From Algorimicrobium hallyeonense (GTDB lineage Bacteria > Bacteroidota > Bacteroidia > Flavobacteriales > Flavobacteriaceae), in contig NZ_JBHSLA010000001.1 in the NCBI RefSeq assembly GCF_042657385.1, positions 310,001 to 374,000 of the forward strand: 64,000 bases of DNA, in the 5' to 3' direction. Below are positions 1 to 7,793 of the stretch, piece after piece. Made by a program: the position numbers and the translations under genes. The notes beneath the pieces are model-generated. The model was not told the origin of the DNA. It worked only from the letters and a program-made list of their open reading frames with translations, and ran no database searches. Positions within the stretch are counted from its first letter, which is position 1; each line of letters opens with the position of its first letter.

Positions 1-381
1 TTCATTTTTATCTAAAAGGCGTGCAATTTTATTGAATAGTATTTTGCGCTCTTCAATGAGTGTAGCAATATCATCTTTATACTTTGTAATTAAAGGATAA
101 TCCGTTTTTACCAAGTTCAAAGAATCTAAAGTTGTTTCCAATTTAGATTTTGAAAGCTGCAACTGTGCTGTTAACTCGTTATTATCAACACGCTGAAAGT
201 CATGAAGTTTCATCATATTAGACAACTCACTCTGAACAAGTTTAATTTCTTGTTCCATGAATTCCTCTTGACTTTTTAATGTTTTGTAACTCGTTAAACC
301 ATACGACCCTAATACAACAATGGCTATTACCAACGATCCAATAATTAATTTGTAGTTAAATAATTGAGGGTTAACTATCAT
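1..381 (-). CDS. Coiled-coil membrane-anchored protein, 3' part missing at window edge
   Basis: An open minus-strand frame starts at the ATG at 379-381 and stays open for all 127 codons to the left edge, so the C-terminus is missing. Residues about 11-31 form one hydrophobic N-terminal segment (LIIGSLVIAIVVLG). The rest is charged, rich in Glu, Gln, Lys and Leu, and reads as a coiled coil. A TAnnTTTG promoter element lies 20 bases upstream, which supports the start. I do not recognise the family. A single-pass, coiled-coil envelope protein is the most that can be said. The coding call rests on the long open frame plus membrane-anchor and heptad-like composition. Confidence 0.7.
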   Translation of the reverse strand, partial: MIVNPQLFNYKLIIGSLVIAIVVLGSYGLTSYKTLKSQEEFMEQEIKLVQSELSNMMKLHDFQRVDNNELTAQLQLSKSKLETTLDSLNLVKTDYPLITKYKDDIATLIEERKILFNKIARLLDKNE

Positions 382-400
382 CTTAATTAAATTATGGGAG

Positions 401-429
401 CAAATCTAAAATTAAAGATTGAAAATCAA
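401..429 (-). promoter_or_regulatory. Predicted Bacteroidota promoter for the left-edge gene
   Basis: On the minus strand TTG (427-429) is followed after 18 bases by TAGATTTG (401-408). This matches the Bacteroidota -33 TTG / -7 TAnnTTTG pattern with slightly short spacing. The start codon at 381 follows about 20 bases later. Confidence 0.55.
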
Positions 430-536
430 CTTTTTAATCGATAAACAGAAAATAAACTTGTTAAAGTTCTTGTTTAAGTAACAAATTGTTATGCCTTGAT
501 AAAACATTGTAATATATTTAGAATTAAATAATTAGT

Positions 537-1214
537 TTGTTTCATTCATTACTCGCTTTATTCTTTCCTAAAGTTTGTTATAGTTGCAATGGTTTGTTGC
601 ACGATAATGAACAATATGCTTGTACAGCTTGTAGGCACGATTTTCCAGTTACCAATTTTCATTTTAATCGGGATGATACCGTATTAAAGGTTTTCTATGG
701 CCGCTTACCCATTGAAACTGCTACGGCCCTATTGCGTTTTGAAAAGAAAGGAATTACCCAAAATTTACTTCACAACTTAAAATATAAAGGTTTTGAGGAA
801 ATAGGCGTTTTTTTAGGAGGCTGGCTTGGAGGTGAACTTCAAAGCCTTGCTGAATACCAAAATATTGATATAGTCATTCCGGTTCCATTACATAAAAACA
901 AACTTCGGAAACGCGGTTATAATCAAGTCGCTAAATTTGGTCAGGAATTAGCTAAAAGTTTACAAGCAGAGTACGTGGATGATGTTCTCGTAAAAGTTTC
1001 CAACACGAGCTCGCAGGTTACTAAAAACAGATTAACGCGTTGGTTATATAATGTAGAGGTTTTTAACGTTATAAATGCTCATAAAATTCAAAACAAACAC
1101 ATCCTTTTGGTAGACGACATTATAACCACAGGTGCCACCATGGAGGCTTGTGGAACTGTGTTATTAAAAAATGCGCAAGTTCGAATTAGCATTGCTACCA
1201 TGGCAATAGCATAA
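537..1214 (+). CDS. comF: ComF family phosphoribosyltransferase-like protein
   Basis: A 225-residue protein of usual ComF length. The N-terminus has a zinc-ribbon pattern, C14-x2-C17 and C29-x2-C32. The C-terminal half is a type I phosphoribosyltransferase fold with the PRPP-binding loop VDDIITTGAT at about residues 192-201, preceded by the family signature around RKRGYNQ. ComF proteins are linked to DNA uptake and transformation in some bacteria, but many homologues have no tested role. The frame has no usable ATG: an in-frame TAA lies at 525-527 and no internal Met precedes the Zn ribbon. The TTG at 537 is therefore the likely start. No other competence gene is adjacent. Confidence 0.85.
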   Translation: MFHSLLALFFPKVCYSCNGLLHDNEQYACTACRHDFPVTNFHFNRDDTVLKVFYGRLPIETATALLRFEKKGITQNLLHNLKYKGFEEIGVFLGGWLGGELQSLAEYQNIDIVIPVPLHKNKLRKRGYNQVAKFGQELAKSLQAEYVDDVLVKVSNTSSQVTKNRLTRWLYNVEVFNVINAHKIQNKHILLVDDIITTGATMEACGTVLLKNAQVRISIATMAIA

Positions 1215-1270
1215 TGGATGTTTCGTTAATGATAAATATGTTGTTTATTTGCAAATAAAGAAAAGTAGGT

Positions 1271-2881
1271 ATGCGTCAAGCGTTTTCTCAAATAATAATA
1301 GTTGTTTTAGTCGCTTTAGTAATTGCTAGTTGTGCCAATCGCGGTACTCCAAGTGGTGGCATAAAGGATATAATACCACCAAAAATTACCAAATCAGAAC
1401 CTGAAAATTACACGACCAATTTCACAGGGAATGAAATAAAGATTTATTTCGACGAGTATGTCAAAATTAAAAATGTCTCCAAACAGCTTATTATTTCGCC
1501 TCCAATGGATCCTGCACCAGATATTATTCCGCTTTCTAGTGCTAGCAAGTATATAAAAATTACTATTAAAGATACATTAGCGCCAAATACAACTTACGCG
1601 TTTAACTTTGGAAATAGTATTGTAGATAACAATGAAGAAAATCCATATCCATTTTATAAATACGTGTTTTCAACAGGGAATTACATTGATTCACTTTCTG
1701 TAAAAGGAATTATTGTAGATGCTACTTTAAGAAAACCTGACGATTATATCTCGGTCATGTTATACGAAGCAGATTCTACTTTTACAGACTCTATCGTTTT
1801 CAAGCAAAACCAAAGATACGTTACCAACACACTAGATAGTGCCACGACTTTTTCTCTAGAAAACTTAAAAGCCGGTAAATACAAACTGATAGCACTAAAA
1901 GATAATAACCAAGATTATAAATTTCAGCCTCAAACAGACAAAATAGCTTTTCATGAAGAATTTATAAACGTTCCTGTGGATTCCACGACGGCCTTTACTT
2001 TAAAATTATTTTCAGAAGATTTAGAACCAAAAATTATAAGACCTCGTTTAGTTTCTGGCGAAAAAATTGTTTTCCCTTATGAAGGCGATTATGAAAACAT
2101 GCAAATTAAAACGATTGAAACCGTCCCTAATAATTTTGAATCTCGTATTACTAAAGATGCAAAAGCCGATTCTTTATATTACTGGTATAAACCACGACTA
2201 CAAGCAGATTCACTTCAACTTAATGTTAGCAATTTAAATTACAATCAAAATTTTAATGTAAAAATAAGCGAGCAGAAACGGGACACCATGAATATTCAAG
2301 TCGAACCAAAAAGCCTTTTAAATTTTAATGATGAGTTTAAAATCACCAATGTTGTTCCTTTTACCAAATTTGAAAAAAGTAAAGTAACCATTTTGGATAA
2401 AGATTCGATTGCGGTTGATTATAACGTCAAGTTAGATTCGTTAACCAATAGCTATATTTTGAATTTTGAGAAAAAAGAAAGTGAAAAATACCAAATTCAA
2501 TTATTGCCGGAGGCTATAACGGACTTTTTTGATAATAAAAACGATACATTAAACTATCAATTAAACACAAAAACGTATTCAGATTATGGGAATGCTCGTG
2601 TAATTTTACAAAACGCTACTTACCCTATTATTGCACAAATTACTGATGATAAAGGCGAAGTTATAGCCGAACAATATAGTGAAAAACCCGAGCCTATTGA
2701 TTTTAGACATTTAAAACCGGGTATTTTCTATTTACGTGTTATTTATGATACCAATAAGAATAAAAAATACGATACTGGAAACTACCTTAAAAATACACAA
2801 CCAGAACGCGTTAGCTATTATAAAGACAAACTAGATATTCGTTCCAATTTCGATAATATCTACACGTTTACATTATTTTAA
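1271..2881 (+). CDS. Ig-like (Big_5-type) domain lipoprotein
   Basis: A 536-residue predicted lipoprotein. An N-terminal hydrophobic segment ends in the lipobox VIASC with Cys21. Residues about 33-130 resemble a bacterial Ig-like domain of the Big_5 type (PPKITKSEPENYT, then IYFDEYVKI). The remainder is beta-rich, with a carboxypeptidase-regulatory-like stretch near 143-250 (GKYKLIALKDNNQDYKF) and a similar segment at the C-terminus (DTNKNKKYDTGNY). It is probably anchored in the outer membrane or periplasm. Function is unknown. The last 14 bases overlap the 3' end of the convergent omega-amidase gene. Confidence 0.75.
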   Translation: MRQAFSQIIIVVLVALVIASCANRGTPSGGIKDIIPPKITKSEPENYTTNFTGNEIKIYFDEYVKIKNVSKQLIISPPMDPAPDIIPLSSASKYIKITIKDTLAPNTTYAFNFGNSIVDNNEENPYPFYKYVFSTGNYIDSLSVKGIIVDATLRKPDDYISVMLYEADSTFTDSIVFKQNQRYVTNTLDSATTFSLENLKAGKYKLIALKDNNQDYKFQPQTDKIAFHEEFINVPVDSTTAFTLKLFSEDLEPKIIRPRLVSGEKIVFPYEGDYENMQIKTIETVPNNFESRITKDAKADSLYYWYKPRLQADSLQLNVSNLNYNQNFNVKISEQKRDTMNIQVEPKSLLNFNDEFKITNVVPFTKFEKSKVTILDKDSIAVDYNVKLDSLTNSYILNFEKKESEKYQIQLLPEAITDFFDNKNDTLNYQLNTKTYSDYGNARVILQNATYPIIAQITDDKGEVIAEQYSEKPEPIDFRHLKPGIFYLRVIYDTNKNKKYDTGNYLKNTQPERVSYYKDKLDIRSNFDNIYTFTLF

Positions 2882-3647
2882 ATTGATCCCTATCGTTTAG
2901 GAATTTCAATTTATTTCTATAACGATTAATGTGGGTTTTATCTAAAGTTATAACCTCAATATGATCCTTATGAGGTCTGATAGGTGTAATATTATTTCCT
3001 AACACGTCATACACTGCTGAATGGCCTGAATATTCATTTTGGGCGTCATCCTCACCAATCCGATTTACTCCAATACAGTAACACATGTTTTCTATAGCAC
3101 GTGCTTTTAATAGAGCATCCCAAGCAGCAACACGTGGTTTTGGCCAATTTGCCACATAAATTAAAGCATCGTAATCCGTTGTATTTCTAGCCCAAACGGG
3201 AAAGCGTAAATCATAACAAATTTGTAAGCAAATATTCCAATCTTTATAATTCACAATAACTTTTTCTTGCCCAGCCGTAAACACCTTGTCCTCGCCAACT
3301 AGGGTAAATGAATGACGTTTATCATAGGTTGTAATAGCACCATCAGGAAATGCAAAAACCATCCGATTATAAAATTTGTTGTTTTCTTCAATAACAAGAC
3401 TTCCGGTAATGGCAGCTCCCGATTCCGCCGCTTGCTTCTGCATCCATCTTACGGATTTTCCATCCATACTTTCAGCAACTGCTTGTGCGTTCATGGTGAA
3501 TCCTGTTGTAAACATTTCCGGAAGCACAATTACATCCACGGGTTGTTTAATACTTTGGATTTTTGTTTCAAAATGTCCTCTATTTGCTTTCGGATCTTCC
3601 CAAACTAAATGTGTTTGGATAATGGCTAGGTTCAATTCGTTACACAT
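2868..3647 (-). CDS. Omega-amidase / nitrilase-family amidohydrolase (YafV/Nit2-like)
   Basis: A 259-residue cytosolic carbon-nitrogen hydrolase with the nitrilase triad visible: Glu44 (VLPEMF), Lys110 (TYDKRH) and Cys144 (LQICYDLRFP). Length and motifs fit the YafV/Nit2 branch, which hydrolyses alpha-ketoglutaramate and alpha-ketosuccinamate to the 2-oxoacid and ammonia. The gene follows, on the same strand, a methionine/glutamine-type aminotransferase (4245-5387) with one small lipoprotein gene between. This matches the known glutamine transaminase plus omega-amidase pairing. Substrate is inferred from family and context. Its stop codon lies inside the last codons of the convergent Ig-like lipoprotein gene. 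Confidence 0.85.
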   Translation of the reverse strand: MCNELNLAIIQTHLVWEDPKANRGHFETKIQSIKQPVDVIVLPEMFTTGFTMNAQAVAESMDGKSVRWMQKQAAESGAAITGSLVIEENNKFYNRMVFAFPDGAITTYDKRHSFTLVGEDKVFTAGQEKVIVNYKDWNICLQICYDLRFPVWARNTTDYDALIYVANWPKPRVAAWDALLKARAIENMCYCIGVNRIGEDDAQNEYSGHSAVYDVLGNNITPIRPHKDHIEVITLDKTHINRYRNKLKFLNDRDQFKIM

Positions 3648-3650
3648 GTA

Positions 3651-4160
3651 TTATAGTTTATTTAATGCCTTATCAGCTTTTTTCATTTGATTAGACAACT
3701 TATTTAATCTTTTTGTCCATTTTGCTTCCTCGTTAGGCGATAAATCTCCCTTCTTGCGAAGTCTATTATATTTTTTTTGAGCAGTATCTAAATTATTTTT
3801 AGCTTTTATATAATTCTTACGCGCTTTGGCTTCTGCCTTTAACTTTTTATCTAATGCTTTGGCTTGTTTTTCAGCCTTTCTAGCTTCTTTCTGGACCTTT
3901 TCAGCCCGGATCCTAGCTTCTTTTAAAGCTCTTTGCTGTGAAGCTACTTCGGCTTCAGTCTCTAATTTTTTATTTAATTTTGTTACAATGTGGTCTTTTT
4001 CTTCAGCCGAAATTTTATCGGTCACCTCTTTTCCTTGATGATAAAACGTGTTTCCTTTTACTTCATATTTTTTTCCAGAATCTGTAATTATCTCATGTTT
4101 TGCCCCACAAGAACTTGCGCCAATCAACACAACCAAACACCATGTTTTTAAATATTTCAT
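3651..4160 (-). CDS. Lysine-rich coiled-coil lipoprotein
   Basis: A 169-residue predicted lipoprotein with lipobox IGASSC (Cys18). Residues about 19-50 form a short polar domain (SGKKYEVKGNTFYHQGKEV). From about 55 to the end the protein is almost entirely Lys/Ala/Glu-rich with heptad character, so a long helical coiled coil is likely. It ends four bases before the omega-amidase start, so the two are probably co-transcribed. I do not recognise the family. A structural or envelope-tethering role is only a guess, and no enzymatic motif is visible. Confidence 0.7.
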   Translation of the reverse strand: MKYLKTWCLVVLIGASSCGAKHEIITDSGKKYEVKGNTFYHQGKEVTDKISAEEKDHIVTKLNKKLETEAEVASQQRALKEARIRAEKVQKEARKAEKQAKALDKKLKAEAKARKNYIKAKNNLDTAQKKYNRLRKKGDLSPNEEAKWTKRLNKLSNQMKKADKALNKL

Positions 4161-4244
4161 AACTTCTAATTTTTACATTAAAGGTTACACAATTTATGTT
4201 CAGTTTTACATTTCGAGTTACTTATTTATAAATAGTTTAACATA

Positions 4245-5387
4245 TCATAATTTGTTTAAAATATCAGCTGCTTTTTTAAGAGTTTCGTCGGTTTTTGCAA
4301 AACAAAATCGCAGCACCTTATCATCTTTATTTTCCAAATTAAAAACGGATAACGGAATGGATGCTAAACCGTTTTCGACTGTTAATTTTTTGGCAAAGTC
4401 CACATCATGTTCATTCGTAATTTCAGCATAACCAAGCACCTGAAAATAAGTTCCTTGAGCAGGTTTAAACCTAAAATTAGAATCCGCAATGAGATTTAAA
4501 AAATAGTCGCGTTTTTCCTGATAGAAATCGGCTAATTGCAAATAATAATTGGGTTCTTTTAAATAATCTGCCAATCCTTTTTGCATGGCGCTATTTACAG
4601 AAAAAACATTAAACTGATGCACTTTTTGAAATTCTTCCATCAATTGTTTTGGCGCACAGCAATACCCCATTTTCCAACCTGTATTGTGAAATGTTTTCCC
4701 AAACGAAGCCACAATAAAACTGCGCTGTTTTAAACCTGAAAACAAACAGACACTTTGGTGTTTTAAACCATCAAAAATCATGTGCTCATACACCTCATCA
4801 CTCAATACCAAAATATTAGTGCCTTCGGTTAAAGCTTGTAGTTTCAACATATCACCTTTAGTCAAAACCGTTCCACTTGGATTGTGCGGCGTGTTAATGA
4901 TAATCATTTTTGTTTTGTCGGAAATTTGGTGTTTTACCTCATCCCAATTTATAGAATAACCAGGAGTTACCAATTGAATAGCAACAGGTTTTCCGCCATT
5001 AATTGTAATTGCAGGTTCGTAACAATCATAAGCAGGTTTAAAAATAAGCACCTCATCACCTGCATGAATAAAGGCAGAAATAATAGTGTAAATAGCTTGG
5101 GTTGCTCCTGCTGTAACCGTTATTTCAGTTTCAGGATTATAACTGGTGTTATAAAGTAATTCGAATTTTTTAGAGATAGCTTCTCGCAATTCTAAATTCC
5201 CAGCCATTGGTGCATATTGATTAAAACCGGAATTCATAGCCTGACTGACTAAATCAATCAACTTCTGATCGCTTTTAAAATTTGGAAAGCCTTGTGATAG
5301 ATTTATTGCACCATGTGTATGAGCTAAAGCACTCATCACGGAAAAAATACTGGTCTCAACCTGCGGAAGTTTGGAAATATGTCTCAT
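4245..5387 (-). CDS. PLP-dependent aminotransferase (methionine/glutamine transaminase K type, YbdL-like)
   Basis: A 380-residue fold-type I aminotransferase. Class I landmarks are in order: NTPHNPSG at about 165-172 (Asn169), SDEVY at 196-200 (Asp197, Tyr200) and the PLP lysine Lys231 in SFGKTFHNTGWK. The last motif is typical of the YbdL / kynurenine aminotransferase / glutamine transaminase K group, which uses methionine, glutamine and aromatic amino acids. The omega-amidase gene downstream on the same strand makes a 2-oxoacid transamination/deamidation pathway likely, for example in methionine salvage. kynA elsewhere in the window allows a kynurenine role as an alternative. Confidence 0.88.
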   Translation of the reverse strand: MRHISKLPQVETSIFSVMSALAHTHGAINLSQGFPNFKSDQKLIDLVSQAMNSGFNQYAPMAGNLELREAISKKFELLYNTSYNPETEITVTAGATQAIYTIISAFIHAGDEVLIFKPAYDCYEPAITINGGKPVAIQLVTPGYSINWDEVKHQISDKTKMIIINTPHNPSGTVLTKGDMLKLQALTEGTNILVLSDEVYEHMIFDGLKHQSVCLFSGLKQRSFIVASFGKTFHNTGWKMGYCCAPKQLMEEFQKVHQFNVFSVNSAMQKGLADYLKEPNYYLQLADFYQEKRDYFLNLIADSNFRFKPAQGTYFQVLGYAEITNEHDVDFAKKLTVENGLASIPLSVFNLENKDDKVLRFCFAKTDETLKKAADILNKL

Positions 5388-5511
5388 ACTTGTAAATATA
5401 ATAAGTTATGTGTTAACTTCTCCATTCATACCCATTATAAATCGGGACACTAAAAATGCCTGAATAAGGGAAGTAATAATGCAGAAGTAAAATAAGTAAC
5501 CATAACTTTTT

Positions 5512-5519
5512 TATCTTTG
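5512..5519 (+). promoter_or_regulatory. Predicted -7 promoter element for the S46 peptidase gene
   Basis: TATCTTTG matches the Bacteroidota -7 consensus TAnnTTTG and lies 22 bases before the ATG at 5542. No clear TTG is seen at the -33 distance. Confidence 0.5.
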
Positions 5520-5541
5520 AGGAATTCAAAATTTTTATACT

Positions 5542-7668
5542 ATGAAATTAATTAGATTATTAGTTCTCTTTATTGTTTTTCAAGCATCAGCACAGCAAGG
5601 TGGTATGTGGATTCCTTCGCTTTTAGAAGGTATGAATGAAGACGAAATGACTGCTTTAGGCAGCAAATTAACTGCTAAAGACATTTATGATGTTAACAAC
5701 TCCAGCCTTAAGGATGCTATTGGCCATTTTAATGGTGGTTGTACAAGCGAAGTGATTTCGGATCAAGGATTAATTCTAACCAATCACCATTGTGGATTTG
5801 GACAGATTCAATCGCATTCATCTTTAGAAAACGATTATTTAAAAGATGGTTTTTGGGCTATGAATCTGGAGGACGAATTACCAAATGATGGTCTTTATAT
5901 TGAATTTATAGTACGTATTGAAGACGTGACAACGCAAGCACTAGACGGCGTAACGGATGCCATGACTGAAAGAGAAAAACAATCTACTATTGATAAAAAC
6001 ACCAATACATTACAAACTAAAGTGACTAAAGAGGCTTGGCAAGACACCAAAGTAAAGTCGTTTTACAAAGGAAATCAGTATTTTCTATTTGTAACGGAAC
6101 GCTTTAATGACGTGCGTTTAGTTGGCGCACCTCCAACCAGCATTGGCAAATTTGGTAGTGATACTGATAACTGGGTGTTCCCAAGACATACAGGTGATTT
6201 TGCTTTATTCAGAATTTATGCTGATAAAGATAATCGTCCAGCCGAATACAGTAAAGACAACGTACCTTACAAACCAAAACACCACTTACCAATTTCTTTA
6301 GATGGTGTTGAAGAAGGCGATTTCACTATGGTTTTCGGTTTCCCTGGAACAACGGATGAATATTTACCAGCTGTAGCTATTGAACATATTACCCAAGAAT
6401 TTAATCCGAGTAATATTGCTATACGTGAAGCGTCCTTAAAAGTAATTGATGCTGAAATGAAAGTGAATGATGATGTTCGGATAAAATATGCCTCTAAACA
6501 AGCACGTATTGCGAACGCTTGGAAAAAGTGGATTGGTGAAAATTTAGGTATTAAAAAGAGTAATGCCATTGCCGAACGTCGTGATTTTGAAGCAACCTTT
6601 ACCAAAGCATTAAAAGAAAAAGGGCTAGAAGAAAAATACGGTCATATTCTACCAGATTTTGACAGGTTATATAAAGATTTTGCAGAGGTAAATATTAAAC
6701 GCAGAAATTTTATTGAAGTGTTTTTGGTGACTAATGAGTTAATGACCATGACGTTTAGAGCTTACCAAGTGGAGCAATCCTTACAACGCGATCCAGAAAG
6801 TATGGATAAAAATCGTGCTTATATAACAGGTGTTTTAGAAGGAATTCATAAAAATTACGATGTAAAAGTAGACAAAGGTGTGTTTGAGAATGTGATGCCT
6901 TTTTATTCAGATAATGTAAACGCTTCCATTTATGACACGACGGCATTTACGAATTTAGATTCGGCATTAGCACTTTTTGAAGGTTCGGCAGATGATGTGA
7001 TTAAAAAATTAAATAACGATGCCGCTTACAGCTATGCGAAACCGCTTATTGATGATTTTTTCAATAACCTGAATCCAGAATTCCAACAAAAAAACGATCC
7101 CATTACAGCGCTTCAAACGGAATACATGACGGCGCTTATGAAAGCTTTACCTAACGAACGCTACTTTCCAGATGCTAACGGAACATTGCGTGTTACCTAT
7201 GGTCAAGTTAATGGTTATTCGCCAAGAGATGCCGTGTATTATAGTCCTGTGAGTTATTTAGATGGTGTGATTGAAAAGTATATTCCTGGCGATTATGAGT
7301 TTGATGTACCACAAAAACTTATCGATTTATACGAGGCAAAAGATTACGGTCAATATGCTGATAGTAATGGAAAAGTACCCGTTTGCTTTTTAGGAACCAA
7401 CCACACAACTGGTGGAAATTCTGGAAGTCCAGCTATTGATGCTCATGGAAATTTAGTGGGTTTAAATTTTGATCGCGTTTGGGAAGGTACCATGAGTGAT
7501 ATGAATTACGATCCAGAAATTTGCCGAAATATTATGGTCGATTTACGCTACGTTTTATTCATCGTTGATAAATATGCTGGTGCCAAACATTTAATTGATG
7601 AAATGACTTTGGTTCATCCAAAAAGTGGAAAAAGTAAGTCTAAAAACAAGAAAAAACGTAAGAACTAA
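5542..7668 (+). CDS. S46 family dipeptidyl peptidase, DPP11-like (Asp/Glu-specific)
   Basis: A 708-residue secreted serine exopeptidase. The signal peptide ends near SASAQQGG, followed by the family's MWIPSL. The catalytic His is His83 in TNHHCG and the catalytic Ser is Ser627 in GGNSGSP. Arg645 lies 18 residues after that Ser, in LNFDRVWEG. This is the same spacing as Ser655/Arg673 of Porphyromonas DPP11, where the Arg selects acidic P1 residues; DPP7 has Gly there. The enzyme should release dipeptides with Asp or Glu at position two in the periplasm. It is monocistronic and followed by a terminator. The C-terminal Lys-rich tail (SGKSKSKNKKKRKN) is unusual and probably disordered. Confidence 0.9.
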   Translation: MKLIRLLVLFIVFQASAQQGGMWIPSLLEGMNEDEMTALGSKLTAKDIYDVNNSSLKDAIGHFNGGCTSEVISDQGLILTNHHCGFGQIQSHSSLENDYLKDGFWAMNLEDELPNDGLYIEFIVRIEDVTTQALDGVTDAMTEREKQSTIDKNTNTLQTKVTKEAWQDTKVKSFYKGNQYFLFVTERFNDVRLVGAPPTSIGKFGSDTDNWVFPRHTGDFALFRIYADKDNRPAEYSKDNVPYKPKHHLPISLDGVEEGDFTMVFGFPGTTDEYLPAVAIEHITQEFNPSNIAIREASLKVIDAEMKVNDDVRIKYASKQARIANAWKKWIGENLGIKKSNAIAERRDFEATFTKALKEKGLEEKYGHILPDFDRLYKDFAEVNIKRRNFIEVFLVTNELMTMTFRAYQVEQSLQRDPESMDKNRAYITGVLEGIHKNYDVKVDKGVFENVMPFYSDNVNASIYDTTAFTNLDSALALFEGSADDVIKKLNNDAAYSYAKPLIDDFFNNLNPEFQQKNDPITALQTEYMTALMKALPNERYFPDANGTLRVTYGQVNGYSPRDAVYYSPVSYLDGVIEKYIPGDYEFDVPQKLIDLYEAKDYGQYADSNGKVPVCFLGTNHTTGGNSGSPAIDAHGNLVGLNFDRVWEGTMSDMNYDPEICRNIMVDLRYVLFIVDKYAGAKHLIDEMTLVHPKSGKSKSKNKKKRKN

Positions 7669-7690
7669 TTTGTTCAAATAAATAAAAAGT

Positions 7691-7733
7691 AAAGCCTTAC
7701 AATCCTGAAATAATGGAATTGTGAGGCTTTTTT
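7691..7733 (+). terminator. Rho-independent terminator after the S46 peptidase gene
   Basis: AAAGCCTTACAAT (7691-7703) pairs with ATTGTGAGGCTTT (7718-7730) with one mismatch and is followed by a short T run. Confidence 0.8.
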
Positions 7734-7747
7734 AGTATCTGAAAAAA

Positions 7748-7789
7748 ATAAAATAGACCTAACAGGTTTCAAAAATCTGTCAGGTCTTT
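7748..7789 (-). terminator. Rho-independent terminator after the MutS-like gene
   Basis: On the minus strand, AGACCTGACAG (7777-7787) pairs with CTGTTAGGTCT (7755-7765), then a T-rich tail follows. It lies just beyond the stop codon at 7794. Confidence 0.75.
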
Positions 7790-7793
7790 CACA

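Noticed and set aside
3312..3690. Plus-strand open frames of about 100 codons opposite the omega-amidase gene
   Set aside because: They are antisense to a well-supported gene, encode no recognisable domain and have no ribosome-binding or promoter context.
6267..6605. Minus-strand frame inside the S46 peptidase gene
   Set aside because: Shadow of a conserved coding region; no independent signals.
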